Shown: piece by piece, positions 1-12,775 of the stretch
Numbering within the stretch: the first letter of the stretch is position 1
How the letters are laid out: each line of letters opens with the position of its first letter
NCBI GenBank assembly: GCA_023653785.1
Contig: JAMKCH010005318.1
Location: 24,584-88,583 of the forward strand
Length of the DNA: 64,000 nt
Direction of reading: 5' to 3'
Source: Ophioderma brevispina
Lineage: Eukaryota; Echinodermata; Ophiuroidea; Amphilepidida; Ophiodermatidae
Notes under the pieces: model-generated
What the model was told of the DNA's origin: nothing
Databases searched by the model: none
The model's input: only the letters and a program-made list of their open reading frames with translations
Made by a program: the position numbers and the translations under genes

Positions 1-779
1 TGCTGTCATCAGCTCCACAGACCATTGCTATTGTATATGATCTAATCCCGGATAATCCATCTTTCACTTGGCATATCAATATCTTACTACAAGCTTAAAG
101 TACAATGCATGAATCACGGTCTGAATGCTTGTGGAATTGGTGTCACAAAAACATGACAGTTTACCAATGTAAATTCTGTCAGGGAGGGTGAACACCTTGG
201 TTTTCTGTTCCAGAAATTGCGCACCAAACTGCCACCTCCCCCTCCTGAACTCTTCCTGTTTTTTACTTTTGTACAGGAATGTAAACATTCCAAATTGTTT
301 TCAAAACTTGTGGAAGAGTGATTTCAGGAGGGGTCCTTTTCAGAATGTCTGAATATTTTTTTATTCCATTTATGTCGCTTTAAAGTATATAATCATTGAG
401 TGGACACATATATATAAGCTAATACCAATGGGGAAAGTTATGACTTCAGATATGCCAAAAATAATCTTTGGTTTTTTTTAAAAAAAAAAAAATAATTGTG
501 TAATGTAGCCGCTATAAACCAAAAAACTAACCCTATATTTTGTTGCGTTTTACACCCAAAAAAATACGCTCAAGCTTTCCTTCTCTGACCTTGGCAAATT
601 CGGTGACGTTGGCGATTGAACAGTCTTGTTGCGCCCCAATACATCTTCCAATTTAAACAAACCCCGAATCGCTAGGAAATAGACCAATTTCTCGGGTAAA
701 AATGCGGGTTCTTTTACATGATGTAACTGCTTCATTTAGAAAAATATTTTTAGTTTCATAAAAATCTATCATTTTAGTT

Positions 780-1170
780 GATTTGACTAGAAGTTTATTT
801 TGAGTAAGAAGTCTGATATGACTTCCAGACTATTTTCATTTGGATCCTGTAACCAAACGCGAGTAGCATAAATATGACAGGTTTTTAATATAAAATTGTG
901 ATATAAAATAAGTTCCTTGTGATATATAGCTGAATATATGCCATCCCACTCAATGAGTATCAACTTTAAAAAGTGAAGGATAAGTCTGTAGAAGTTTCTT
1001 TTCCAACTGAAAAATTGATAGAAAACTAAAACAGCAGTGTTCAAAGAATGAATCCCCATTCAATTAGTTTGTAGTAAGTGGCCGTACGGACAATAATGAC
1101 AAAATTATCCAATTTTATCTTAAGTAGGCTGATCTTGGTTCTGTTACTGTAGGACATGTTAGGATACTTG
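780..1170 (+). repeat. Dispersed repeat family Q, diverged copy
   Basis: It contains aagtgaaggataagtctgta, ttttccaactgaaaaattg, aatgaatccccattcaatta and the small hairpin gtccgtacggac-like text (ggccgtacggacaataatga). Other members lie at 32,211, 33,439, 39,610, 45,460, 45,960, 59,335 and 61,185. Confidence 0.6.
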
Positions 1171-1257
1171 TTTACAGGGCATGCACATAATATGATTCTG
1201 ATTAGAAATCATGAGAGTACTTAACCGCAGTGATTATAAAATCACTTTTCACACCAC

Positions 1258-1360
1258 ATTTGTTTTCAACACGTATGTGTGTGGCTATATCCAGAGAAAG
1301 ATTAATAAATATTCATCCTTGTTCTACAATGGAGAACCAAGTAGTTAAAAATTTGTAATA
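1258..1360 (+). repeat. Degenerate copy of the SINE-tail/TIR element
   Basis: It shares ttcaacacgtatgtgtgtgg, agaaagattaataaatattc and ccaagtagttaaaaattt with 47,960-48,086. Its left terminal repeat is not recognisable. Confidence 0.5.
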
Positions 1361-2867
1361 ACAGGTGTTGATATGACTTAATATTAGAAAAAAAATGGGC
1401 AATTTTGAATTTGAAAAAAAAAGGACAATGTGGCTAAGCTAGTACGTTACTGCTTTAGTAAAGTTCCTTCAAGCATTATAATGATGAACTGACCATTTTT
1501 CTGATTGTACCATTTTTTAGACAAGCTTGGTAAAAAATAGAGTTCAACCAGGTTGATCATTCATTGTCTGCTTTGCAATAAATGCAATAAACACAAAGCA
1601 TCAGCATTAATTCTCACTTCTTAACTTTAAACAACAACATTTCAAATTTGTGAAACCTTCACGGTAGAGATTGACTTAATAATGAACATGAATCAATTAT
1701 CAATGATGATGATACACTTTGGGCTAAACATTGCGCACATGAAAACAATATCGAGTTCAGACAATTTCTCAGATGAAGTGCACTAGTGGCCCCCACTTTA
1801 AAATTGTGTTCTTGCTGCTGGATCACCACCAAATCTCTGATCATTTCAATATGCAATTCACACAATTCTTTGGTACATTATGAATAAAAATAGTTCTCAA
1901 CAAGGAAAGCCATATCCAGTCATTTCTTCAGGATGTACACAAACAATACCCTCAATTGCATAATTGTATTTTAGTATTGGAAATTGTTGTAGTTAAGACT
2001 TGCAAATCAGAAGGCTTTGAGAAATTTTTATACATAGGGCCATTTTGTGCAAAAATGTGGGGATCTTGATGACAACATAAAAAAATAGGAAAAACATTTT
2101 AAGAGTTATTTGAAATAAAGCTTAATGGATGTTTCATGAAGAAGAGTAAAATTATTAGTTGATATGTGGTAGTACAACACCAGATTGGGAGACACAACCA
2201 GTGTATTTTATTATTTTAAAAAGTAAACTGGACTGATGTGGCTTGAGGTGACCAAGGTGACCCACCTCATATTAAGTACTGTATATACTTCAACACCATT
2301 CCTATATAGCGCGATTAACACTGATAGTTACCCTGTATAGAGTTGAATACATAAGTGAATACAAAAAGACGAGAATTGCTGGTATACTGTAAAAAAATAC
2401 CAAGTTGTGTGCAAATGGATTGTGGTCTGGCACATTACACTTACGGTAATACAATTTGAACTACAGTGTGTATCATCAAAAGCAGGATTGAAAACAAAAT
2501 ATGAAATATAAACTACCTCGTTCTCATTATGTTAGCACTCTTTTAAAAGTTCTTTCCTTCTCTCACCTATGCTTTTTCTCCATCCTCATTCAACACTCCT
2601 GTTCAGAAATACAGTGCATTGAAGATGGGTTAAAATCCAGCATGTCCTAATGCACACAGACAACTAAGGAACGGTTTACAAGCGGTTTTCTTGAACCATC
2701 AAAGGTCCCCCGCCCCGTCGCGGTAGTAATGGGGGCATATAATTTAATATCACAGGGAGATTGTGATGGAAATAAGTGGTTCTCAACCCACTGAGGCTGC
2801 GCCATAGCAGTTGCACTTTGACAGTACAAATGTTGCTGACATTGACCATACAACTCATTTGTAGTTC

Positions 2868-3600
2868 TTTGACCTTAGATGCCCCCTACTTGACTTGAAA
2901 TACCTCACAATTTTCGGTTAGAAGTGTTGACCACATCCACAAGTTTCATGACCTATCACCTGTGAGTTAGTTACCTTGAATACCCCACGACCTTGAAATG
3001 ACTGTCAAAATCCTTCGGCATACTACACCCATCAGTTTTCCGTACCATCCTACCATGTGTATTGATTTGACCTGGATGACCCCGCATGACCATCACATGA
3101 CCATCACAAATTTTTTGGCACGAATGTTGACACACCCACCAAGTTTCATCAATCCTACCACCTACTTAGTCGTTTTGGACCTTGAATGACCGACATGACC
3201 TTGAAATTACCTTCAAATTTTTTCGGTCACTGATGTTGACCACAACCCACCAAATTTCATCATCCTACACAATTGCAAGGGCTATAGCAATTTATGTCCA
3301 TTTACCTTGAATGCCCTGCATAGACCTTTCAAATACCCTTTAACTTTTTTTGGCACTGAATGTTGACCACAACCACCAAGTTTTCGCATCCTACCACATT
3401 TTGACAAGGGTTATGAGCAATATTATCCCATTGTGACCTTGAATGACCCCGGATGACTTGAAATAACCTTCAAATTTAACGCACTGAATGTTGACCAACC
3501 CCCCAAGTTTCATCATCATCCTGCCACAATTGCCATGCTTTAGCAATTTATCCCATTTTTGACCGCATTTGACCTTTGACCCAGTGTCCGCCAGCCCCCC
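2868..3600 (+). repeat. Degenerate TGACC-rich tandem array, ~125-bp unit
   Basis: Recurring gaccttgaatgacc, gaccttgaaattacc and ccaccaagtttcatcatcct occur at about 2,975, 3,178, 3,304 and 3,437. Further TGACCTTTGACC text follows at 3,740. Confidence 0.6.
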
Positions 3601-4299
3601 ACCTCCGACTCATCCACCGGCTACTTGGGTGAAAACATCTATGGTGCGAAGATCAAAAAGATATCGTGTTTTACAATGGTTATAACAATTATCCTATTTT
3701 TTGACCAAATTTGTACCCGAGTTTTGACCATATTTGACCTTTGACCTGTCACATGACCACTTTACATCCCAGCCAACGCCTACTTTGAGATTCATCTATG
3801 TTGCGAAGCTGGACACCCCCACTTGCTAGACCAGAGATATGCGTGTGACTCACGCACACACGGATGCAGGGCGTTTATATCCCCCCCTTTGCCAACTAAA
3901 GTTGGCCGGGGGCCAAATTCATTAGATGTGATCGTTCACAAAGTAGGATAGATGTAGCAAGAATTGGCTTTACATAATTATTATTTAATTGAATGAAGAA
4001 AGCAGTGTAAAGTATTTGAACTGTATTTTTTTCTTAATACCTATAATGTCAGTGGGAAGAGGAAAACTTTTAAAAACGACATGAATTATTGCGATCAAAG
4101 ATTTTCCATGTTGGCCTTCTGATCCAGTCTTAACTCACGGGCAATATCATATCAAACTTGATTAAAGAACATGAGTATATTTCCAGGAAAATGTGCCCGC
4201 CAATTTTTCTTGAACCCCTTTTTTACATATTTGAAATGCGTACCATGTTATTAGATCACACCTGCATTGAATAAGCCTATACACGTCTTTATGTAATAG

Positions 4300-4530
4300 A
4301 TGATGATTTAGTAGTTTCTGTCGTGCACGACAGAAGTCAAAGCATGTTTTTCTATGGGGAACGATTACGATAGCAGCAATTTCAAAACCCGGTTTGTGGT
4401 TTTCTTTTGCACCTGTTTGTTCCAATACCCTCGAAACATTCTCGGTACGTGTTCTACAACATGTCGTGAAACTGTGAGAGAAATTTGTATCCTAAAAAAT
4501 CTCCTCCTGTCACTTTAAATTCCAATGCAG
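4300..4530 (+). mobile_element. LINE 3'-UTR-like repeat, copy of the 62-kb element
   Basis: It shares gtagtttctgtcgtgcacga, ttttctatggggaacg-like text, aaaacccggtttgtgg and tctcctcctgtcactttaaa with 61,965-62,190. Confidence 0.5.
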
Positions 4531-6830
4531 GCTGTTTATTTAATTGATATCAGAAACTACCTCCATGATGCTTTGAAACAACAGTCCAGTTATTAAATTT
4601 AGGTGACACTTATCAGTTGTTTTAGGTAGACGTTTCCTACAGAAGTCCCATGGATGCAAATAAGGTATTGCCATTCATTCCGTCAAGCGCTATGTGAAAC
4701 GTCTACCTTGTTTTAAACAAAGTGTTGTTCTGGTTTAATTGTGTATACAGGAAATGCGAGCGGAGCGAGCCAAACATTAAGAGATTTTACAATGTTTTGT
4801 CTGAAAAAGGGGGGGGCAGAGGTGAAATCACTGATAAAGAGGAAATAAGCACATGCCCTAAAACAAATGCAAGCACATGATTTGAGATACACAATGCACC
4901 ACAAGAAAATGTACACTTGCAAGAGCATTTCCTCTAATATTCCTTGTTAAACTGAAACCAACATTATCTTGAGTGGAACCTCTTCTACAAATTGACACAA
5001 CATATTCATCAACATATCATTTGTGCTACCAGTACTGAGCAGCAAATGGTACCATTTTTAATGTGGTACTTAAGATTATCTAAAAGAACTCACCAAACAA
5101 AGAATTCCAATGACAGTCCATGCTGTGATTTGCAAAAATCTATTGACAGCTCTTTTACATGCGCATTTTACATGCACTGTATACATGCGTTACAGTGCAT
5201 TAGAAGTGGGTGACCAGATTGCAGCCTTGTCCCCCCTTTTTTTTCCTTGTAACTCTGGTGAAATTTAAGGCTTAAAGTCAAAATGGGCACTATATTTGGT
5301 ATCACTTTGAAGGGAAAATGTGGTGATTCATTTAAATTGCATTTGGTTAAAAAAAAATTGGTGCACTGTTGAGAGAGGAGATTGAAAACATCACCCACCC
5401 AAGTAGCTCCACAATGAGAACTTTTTAAACAAAGTTTGGCAACACGGTTTCGCGATGACATCACGGTGGTTGCTAGTTTTGCCACGGATCTGACCATGCC
5501 TCTGACTGTGACAGTCTGCCGATTCCTGTAATCAATTTTCACATTCATTCATCACACTAAGTTTGGAGCTTCTGCGGTTGGGAATATTACCAGAGCTTCA
5601 ACAGCTAAGGGAATAAAATGGCCCCATAATGCAATGACAACAGGCAACCAGTTCTACCTGTTTTGCTATTCGATGAAATTATGAGATGCAGAAAATGCAG
5701 ATGGCATTGGATGGCCAGAACAAATAATTTGACTGCAACGTTCTTTCCAATGGAGGGGTGCTCTGGGGTTGAGAATGAGAAACCACGTGACTTCATCATA
5801 AACAGCGCCCAATATCGGCCCAATTCACCGGAAAGCTGATTCAAAGTCAAAAAAAGTGCTTAAAAAAGTCAATTTTCTCTCGTTTTATCACACCAATCAT
5901 TCTCATAAGATAATATATAAACGTACAAATTGTAAAAACATAATACAAATTAAAGCCAGGGCCACATCCTTTCGCCATTTTTGACTGCTCTTAAGAAATG
6001 TGTCCTTTTGATGCTATGAAAAAAAACATCCCAAAATATGGTCAACCAAGGTTACACATTTTTGCTTCTACTGTCCAAAAACAGTTGGCAATGTGATTAC
6101 AAATTTGTAATCATTATTTTGGTTTATGTGCTTCCATGTGACGGAGAACAATATGGAAAAAAATCGCCAGATCGGGTCGCTTAACTTAAATACAATACTG
6201 AATGGATCCATTGACAATAAAAGTTGTCATTCTGAAATGAAACAATTTGCTACTCCAGTGCTTGTAACTAATTTTAATAGTCAGTTGTTTTGACAAGAAA
6301 AAGTGTATCACTCTATTTGTAGAAGAGATTCTACTAAAACAAAACTATTTTGTGTTATTATTTTGGTTTTTTAAAAGCTTGAAAACCACTCCTTCATGGT
6401 TTTTGTATGCCAGTTGTGACTCAGTGATTGGAAGGTTCTCAATATCAATGACAATATTGCAATGCTACCTGTTGATTCATCAGAAGAGTGAGACTCATAT
6501 AGTGATTGGAGGTGTCTCAAAGGAGGATCTCACTGGAAAAGAAGACGATCAAATGACTTGTGTGTGTAATCATTTCCTTAATGTCTGTGGAAGGGTGTAT
6601 AGTGATTGCAGCTGGTCTGGTTTAGTCCCCTTGTTCATATCTAGAACAGGAGATTCGTAGTGTCTCCGCAACACACTTTGGATGTGGGGTCCAAAAATGG
6701 TCTTCAACACTTTCAGTGTTGTTCATAAGTTGGTAATGCTTTAGTATGTTTACCCTGGAGAAGAATGAGAACAAAAATGCAAAATGTGAATTCATTTTGT
6801 ATCAAAACAAAGATTTGACCAAAAATGGTT
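4531..6830. other. No gene recognised
   Basis: Only AT-rich intergenic sequence is visible. There is a small inverted repeat, GGTAGACGTTTC at 4,625-4,636 and its inverse near 4,698-4,709. Open frames at 5,168-5,548 (minus) and 6,352-6,660 (plus) have no recognisable domain. Confidence 0.5.
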
Positions 6831-7692
6831 TATGGTGGATACCATGATTTTTTTCTCTCAAGACCTTTTCCTACCAATTTGGGTAATCGTGGGGTTCTCC
6901 ACCAACAATTATTGCCTTTTTTTAAATTCAGGTATGGAATGGGTACATAGTGGACTTGGCACCAGGAGGTGCATTGGGCGGGGCATTGGGCCCCTCCCAA
7001 ATTGCTTTCTTGCCCCCCCCCCCCAGTTTCCCATCCTTGCCGGAAGAGAGAAAAAAATGGTCACATCGGCGATTTTTGGGGCCAAAAAATCACCAAATTT
7101 GGGCAAAAATCAGTGATTTTAGGGCCCAAAATTGGTTTAAATCCATCGAAATTTTTGATTATTCCCCCCACAATTGCCACTTTGACCCCAACCCCAGAGA
7201 AGAAAATTAAGGTCTTGCTGGCCGAGGACCACTGGAATTACCCAGCCTGAATGGAAACCCCGGAATTCATTACTCCTTTCGAACTTGATTTTCCTCCAGA
7301 AGCATTTTATGGGAAAGTCTGAAAGAACTGCATATGGGTTAGTGGCCAATTTGCCAATTCAAGTCCCATTAAAAATTTGGCAATATTTAGGGGTTGTGAG
7401 AGATGGATTTACAGTAGTTTGACTAGGCAAGTTACTCCAATTAGAGTGAGAACCATCAAAACATTGGCAGCAATGGCAAAGATGCATACAACTATAAAAA
7501 TGCTGGATGGAAAAAATGGTAGATTTATGGAAAGGGCAGATGGCCTTTTTCTAAAGAGTATCAAATGAGATATCCAATGTATACTATCAATTACTGAATG
7601 ATAAAACCTTAAGTAGTATAAAGAGAGTGGTTGTGATAGAAACAAAGAGAGAGCTTGTGTGATAACTCCAAGTCAGGTATTCAATTTGCGTT

Positions 7693-9240
7693 TGATTTTT
7701 GATTTGATTTGATTTGTTTTATTTATATGCCACCGTGGCCAAAGGCCAAATTTTGACAAAATTACACATTAAAAAAATAAAATACAATATAAAAACATTT
7801 GAAAAACATTAAATTGCACCAATCGACATTACTAGAAAACAAGCATAAAAAAGTAATAAGAATCAAAATTAAATTATTACCGCAAATTACACACAACTAA
7901 ATTTAAATCAATTATTTAAAAATTAAAAAAAGTTCTAAGATCTGCACACCGGCTATTTACTTAACAATTTATCATAAAAACATAAAATTGCACATTGTAA
8001 TAGATGCAGGCAAAACCCGAGGAAGCAGTAAACTAAAGAAGTAAATTAATTATTAAGTAAAATGAATAAAAATAAGGCACAGATATTTTTGAAACGATCA
8101 AGTTCTTAGGACTGGGGTTGAGAGATCTTTTTAACTGTTCCGAGCACACGACCATGACCCACTCTTCCCTAGTGGTGGGATGAGCGAACATGTACGGTTA
8201 ATTTGGGAAAGACCTTCGCAAAAACCTCGACAATGGCCTACCTCCTAACAGAGAGGAGAGTGTCAAGCTTCAAATTTTCAAGAGCATTTCCAGTTATATG
8301 ATGAAACCTGCCTCCCCAGGATTATTTTGCACGCTCTTTTTGAATTGATTAAATATCAATTGCACTGCTTAGCTGAAAAAGCCCCCTGAATGCCATACCA
8401 CATCAGCGTACTCGAGAATTGCCTCCATATGTACCACTGTTGTACAGGACCTGAGCTCATCCGCACAGAGAACCCAAAGCGCTTAAGGGTCCGTAGCATG
8501 AAAACCTGGACTTGCTTTTGTTAACATCTTGTCCACCTGAACATTCCATTTAAGATCATTCTGAAGCCACAGACCAAGCACCCTGGCTTCTGTGACATAG
8601 GAACAGTGGTTCTAGGACCCCAATTATCAAGGCGCGATGTGGCGGTGGTGTCTTGAAATGCAACTTGGTATGGCCTGACAATGGTTGGGATTCAACTTAA
8701 AGTATTGTCCCCGGCCCCCCCACTCATAGAAAGCTATCAAGATCATCCTGAACTGAATGGAACTGGGACAACGACCAGAAAAGTTCTCAGCAAATGTCAG
8801 GTCATCAACAGATTTCCAATACTGACTGCCAGCATTCTCTGCTGCATCATTAATAAGAATGTGAACCCAATAGGGCACATTATTTTAGTGCCTTGAGGCA
8901 CACCGGCCTTTCAAACAAAAATAATCAGATAATATAAAAAATTAATTATACTTTACACACTGGTGACGGTTGCAGAGGAAGTCACAAATCCAAGGAACTA
9001 TGGACCTACGGACACCAATATTGATGATCTTACTGATAAGAAGGATGTGGTCGACAAGATCAAACGGCCTTCGAGAAATCCGTTTTATGAACCAGCCAAT
9101 CATATATGTTAGGATTTGAGCTAATTTCTGAGATCTGCTCTCAGTTGGTTTCCACCATATGAACGCACTGCTTAGCTTCTAAATACTCTGCATATCGAGA
9201 GTACCACCAACAATCAAGGACAAAAACTGTTCACGATATA
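7693..9240 (-). pseudogene. 5'-truncated CR1-like LINE reverse transcriptase remnant
   Basis: Read on the minus strand, fragments of a CR1-like reverse transcriptase appear in order but in shifting frames: LVDHILLISKIINIGVRRSI near 9,000-9,060, AGVPQGTK near 8,890-8,910, INDAAENAGSQYWKSVDDLT at 8,800-8,860 (catalytic DD of the palm) and ARVLGLWLQNDLKWNVQVDK at 8,521-8,597. The 3' end carries the typical ggccacggtggcatataaataa text and a short (GATTT)n tail at 7,693-7,715. There is no endonuclease domain, so the copy is 5'-truncated and dead. Confidence 0.8.
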
Positions 9241-9936
9241 AAATTGGTGGATGTGTAGTAGATATGAATAATCCCATCAAAATTTCCTGGGAAAACCTGG
9301 GCTGAGAACATTCAAGGTATTGTGACAAGTATGTTCAATACATTAGGAGATTGTGATATGGTTGAGAGCCGTTCAATTAAACAACTAATGCCCTGCAGTA
9401 ATCTATTCTGATCACTTTTGGGTAAGGCATGTAAAAAGAGGGTAGAAGTGTGTACAATGAGCATGGTTGTGCTATGCGTTATTGCCTCAAATAAATATTG
9501 AAGGCCCAATATCCTTTACATAATGAAAAAAATGTATTTTTTCGGAATATGTGTTGAATATAAACACAAAACACGTTTCAAATATTTTGCATGTATGTGC
9601 ACATAAAGCACACCCCTATTCGTTAATGGAAAAACATCCCATTTGATACATCGATTGTTGCTGTTTTTCTCAAGTGTGAAAACGATGAAAACATGACACG
9701 AAAAGAGTGACTTGCAGCTGATTTGGAGGATTTAAGGTACAAAAATGCAAAATAAATGATGTGTGAATTCGCGACGCCCGGCGCCGGCCGCCCTTTCAGG
9801 CCCAAAACAGTGTTGACTCATGAAAAATCCATGGAGGTGGAAACCCCTAAATCAATCGATTGCCACAAAGTACTAGACAAGGGCTATCAGATTCAACAAT
9901 TTCAATTTTTGTACATGAGAGCTTGGCCTTCCTTAC

Positions 9937-10059
9937 CTGTTGACATTATGACTGCAGATTAACCAAGGCTGTTGCCACACTAGGATGATGTGGCCCAAGA
10001 CATCTCTCCCTGGTCTCTAATGTTTCCTTGTATAATGGTTCAGCTTGCACAAATTTACC
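9937..10059 (-). CDS. NPHP3: NPHP3 exon: penultimate TPR, contains in-frame TAA
   Basis: A 123-nt exon (41 codons, phase 0/0) with acceptor attttcattgcag and donor CAACAG|gtaagg. It encodes GKFVQAEPLYKETLETRERC, then [15 protein letters not shown], matching human [20 protein letters not shown] and [21 protein letters not shown]. After ALVNL the sequence reads QS, then TAA, then CQQ where AVLY is expected: one residue short, with a stop. The stop and missing bases sit in one 9-nt patch, so a local consensus error is likely. A genuine truncating variant cannot be excluded. Confidence 0.85.
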
Positions 10060-10674
10060 CTGCAATGAAAATCACTTCAAAATGTATTTCTTATGATGTC
10101 AATTTGTACCTTTGATCTATTTTTAAACAATAACAAACAATAAATTCTTCTTCTGATACTGCAGAGAGATACTATTATGGAAGATGAGTGATCATATGCT
10201 GCAGCATTTGAGCAATAAACCAGTAAGATTGAATCATATGATTCTGTTATGACCAATTGTACTTAAAAGTGCCCTACAGGCATTGTGATTTGAGTAATGA
10301 TGACACCTTCCATTTTTAATACTAGTACATAGATTCTTCATTCTTTGAGTACACAAAGATTACCTACCCCCTACACTCGCAGGCCAGGATTCCATTTTTT
10401 TATGCTGCGTACATGGATAGTTTACACCCAGCAGCTGTTAGCAACATCACAGATTTGCTACATGGTTACACCAGCTTTCAGTGCGCATGGTAATTTTCCT
10501 GGTTAAATTTTTTTGATATTTTTGGCATACATTTGCATTTTGAATACATTTATGGTTAGTCACAGCGGTTTTGAAGATGCTACGGATCTACTTTGGTACT
10601 GTCCACCCCATGTCCACTCTCTCTCTCTCTCCACCGACCGGGCAACTACAGAGTAGCCACAAGGATGAGTATTG

Positions 10675-11020
10675 AAGAGTAATAATAATAATAACTAGTT
10701 TTTATATAGCGCTTAATCCCCGTAAACAGGCTCAAAGCGCGGTTGACAATTATTATTACGCCGCCTTCAAGAAATTGTCACAATCATTTCGCTTCATTTA
10801 GGTGGCTACTCAAAGACATGCCTTACAAGTGCACAAGCCTATCAGCAGTTAGATTGTAATATTCCCCATAGCAGCTACCAAGATTTCGCTTGGGTGGACT
10901 AGGGAATTGAGACTAAGTGTCTTGCCCAGGGACACAAACATGTTGACCATAGTGGGGCTCGAACTCACGATGTGCACCAATAAACTGGTGTACTTTGGTA
11001 GCCCTATTCTGCAGCTACTG
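10675..11020 (-). mobile_element. tRNA-derived SINE with gcgctatata/(ATT)n tail
   Basis: On the minus strand the copy starts near a B-box-like GAGTTCGAGCCCC and continues through tttgtgtccctgggcaaga. It ends in gcgctatataaaaactag plus an (ATT)n tail (10,680-10,694 on the plus strand). This is the common marine-invertebrate SINE layout. Related pieces lie at 15,520-15,690 and 58,420-58,505. Confidence 0.65.
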
Positions 11021-11053
11021 CAATGCAAGTTACTCAGTGTGTACTGTACTAAA

Positions 11054-11201
11054 GGTCCATTCATACTTCACTGGATGAAAACCATCTGACTAAACGCAGG
11101 AGCAACACAGTTCAAATTCCATTGCGCTGTTGTTGTGTTTAGTCAGAGATGGTTTTTCTCTATTTTCACTGTACTGCATTGCAGTGAAGTATGAATGAAC
11201 C
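11054..11201. mobile_element. 148-bp foldback MITE near an NPHP3 exon
   Basis: GGTCCATTCATACTTCACTG at 11,054-11,073 pairs with 11,182-11,201 (19 of 20). A second internal pair, GAAAACCATCTGACTAAAC and GTTTAGTCAGAGATGGTTTT, extends the stem. It lies 150 bp beyond the donor of the NPHP3 exon at 11,352-11,592. Confidence 0.6.
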
Positions 11202-11351
11202 GTAAGTATTCTCCTGTAACCTTACTTTTGCAACATCCAATCAGTTTTAAACTCCATTTCTATTTTATCCTGGAAAAGCAATTGGGCTGCAAGGCATTCT
11301 TGAATTTGCTGAGTAATGCTGTTAAGATTAGTACACATTTTGAGAACTGAC

Positions 11352-11592
11352 CTGTTTTCTGTACAGCATGCCCAAATTCCTGACTGATGCAACTACTGTG
11401 GGATGATCTGCTGGCAAGACGCTCTTGCGTATGGAAAGGGCCTTCTCATAGAACAACTCTGCCTTCTGATAGTCCTTGGCATCATTGTAAAGAGCAGCCA
11501 GATTGTTTAGAGATTGAACAATATCAAGGTGTTCTGCAGGGAGTAGTGATTCTCGCATGGCTAAAGAACGCTTCAAATGTTTCTCTGCGGTG
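11352..11592 (-). CDS. NPHP3: NPHP3 exon: TPR pair
   Basis: A 241-nt exon (1 nt then 80 codons, ending phase 0) with acceptor aattattacag and donor AAACAG|gtcagt. It encodes TAEKHLKRSLAMRESLLP, then [40 protein letters not shown] and NLGMLYRKQ. Human has [40 protein letters not shown] and LYERALDIRRRALAPDHP. The frame is intact. Confidence 0.96.
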
Positions 11593-12310
11593 CTGTAATA
11601 ATTTAAGACACATGCAAAGACTTAGGTTGCACCAATGTAAAACGCTAACAAAGTTCAATGTTTAATCTTGATCTCAATACTCTCAGTAATTCACTCTACA
11701 TAGTAGGGCTGTTGTCGACAAGGATGGCGACAATGCATTTTTCCTGGCATGGCGACAACCATTTATATTTGTCGACAACAAATATTCTGATTTGATTACT
11801 GGAAGAGCATTATCACTTTTGTAACCAGCCTATTCCAGTAATCAAAATAGTTGTAATTCCAACTGCCTATTGACTTTATGGAATCTTGAATTTAAAACCA
11901 TACTTTTTACTTTCACCCCGAGTAAGCTGTTTTAATAAGGAATTCTATCAAATCTGTTAAAATATTTTTTTATATATCATTAATAAATAGCCCAATGACC
12001 TCCAAAGTCGGCCCAGAAATACCGCCAAGATCTAGGACGTCACCAGCGTCAGGAATCAGAATAGGATCTGTCAGACAGAATACAGCTTCCACCCGCTGAT
12101 GATTGTGATTGGTATCACCGAAATGTCAATGTTTTTGAAAAGTTTTATATTATTTTTTCATATTTACCACCAACACGTATAAGAACATTCATTCAGAACT
12201 ATCATGTGACCAGTGGGTCAACAACAATTATCTCATGCAATTTAGATGCAACCAATAGTAGGCACAGTTAAAAGTACAACAGAATTCCAGTGTGCAATAG
12301 GTCCTACTTC

Positions 12311-12775
12311 TTAAAGAAGAACCTGTACAACAAATAATATTATACAACATACTCTGTAAAATAATTATTGACCACATATCGAGTTGTTTCATCAAAAAAC
12401 AGAATTATATTAACCAAAACAATGAATTAAAACCATCTAGTCTGACCATGCACTATTTAAAATTCGCGCTATTGTATAACGTGTTATTCGATACGGTCGG
12501 CACACTTGCGTCATACATGCCATAGTAAATGCACATTATGAAAGCGTCACGTGGGTAGGTGTATGACGCTACTGTGCCGTCGGTATCGCATAACACATAC
12601 ACATATCCCATATACACTAGCACGTAATTCAAATAGCGCATGGTCAGACAAAATGTTTTAATTCATTTTATGGTTAGTATAATTCTGTTTTTCCGTAAAA
12701 CCACTCGATATGTGTTCAATAATTATTTTTATAGCGTATATTGTATCATTTATTCTTAGTACGGTTCTCCTTTAA
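12311..12775. mobile_element. 465-bp foldback element, copy 1
   Basis: The two halves are inverted copies of about 230 bp each. Examples are cacatatcgagttgttt against aaaccactcgatatgtg, and gcgtcatacatgcc against gtgtatgacgct. The ends read TTAAAGAAGAACCTGTAC and GTACGGTTCTCCTTTAA. There is no coding content. A second copy lies at 26,745-27,215. Confidence 0.7.

Noticed and set aside
1780..1870. Exon-like minus-strand segment ELCELHIEMIRDLVVIQQQE
   Set aside because: Does not match the expected NPHP3 C-terminus, and its splice sites are weak.
5168..5548. 126-codon minus-strand open frame
   Set aside because: No recognisable domain and no convincing splice context; looks like a repeat-derived chance frame.
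6352..6660. 102-codon plus-strand open frame
   Set aside because: Composition is mixed and starts in AT-rich non-coding text; no motif supports a gene.
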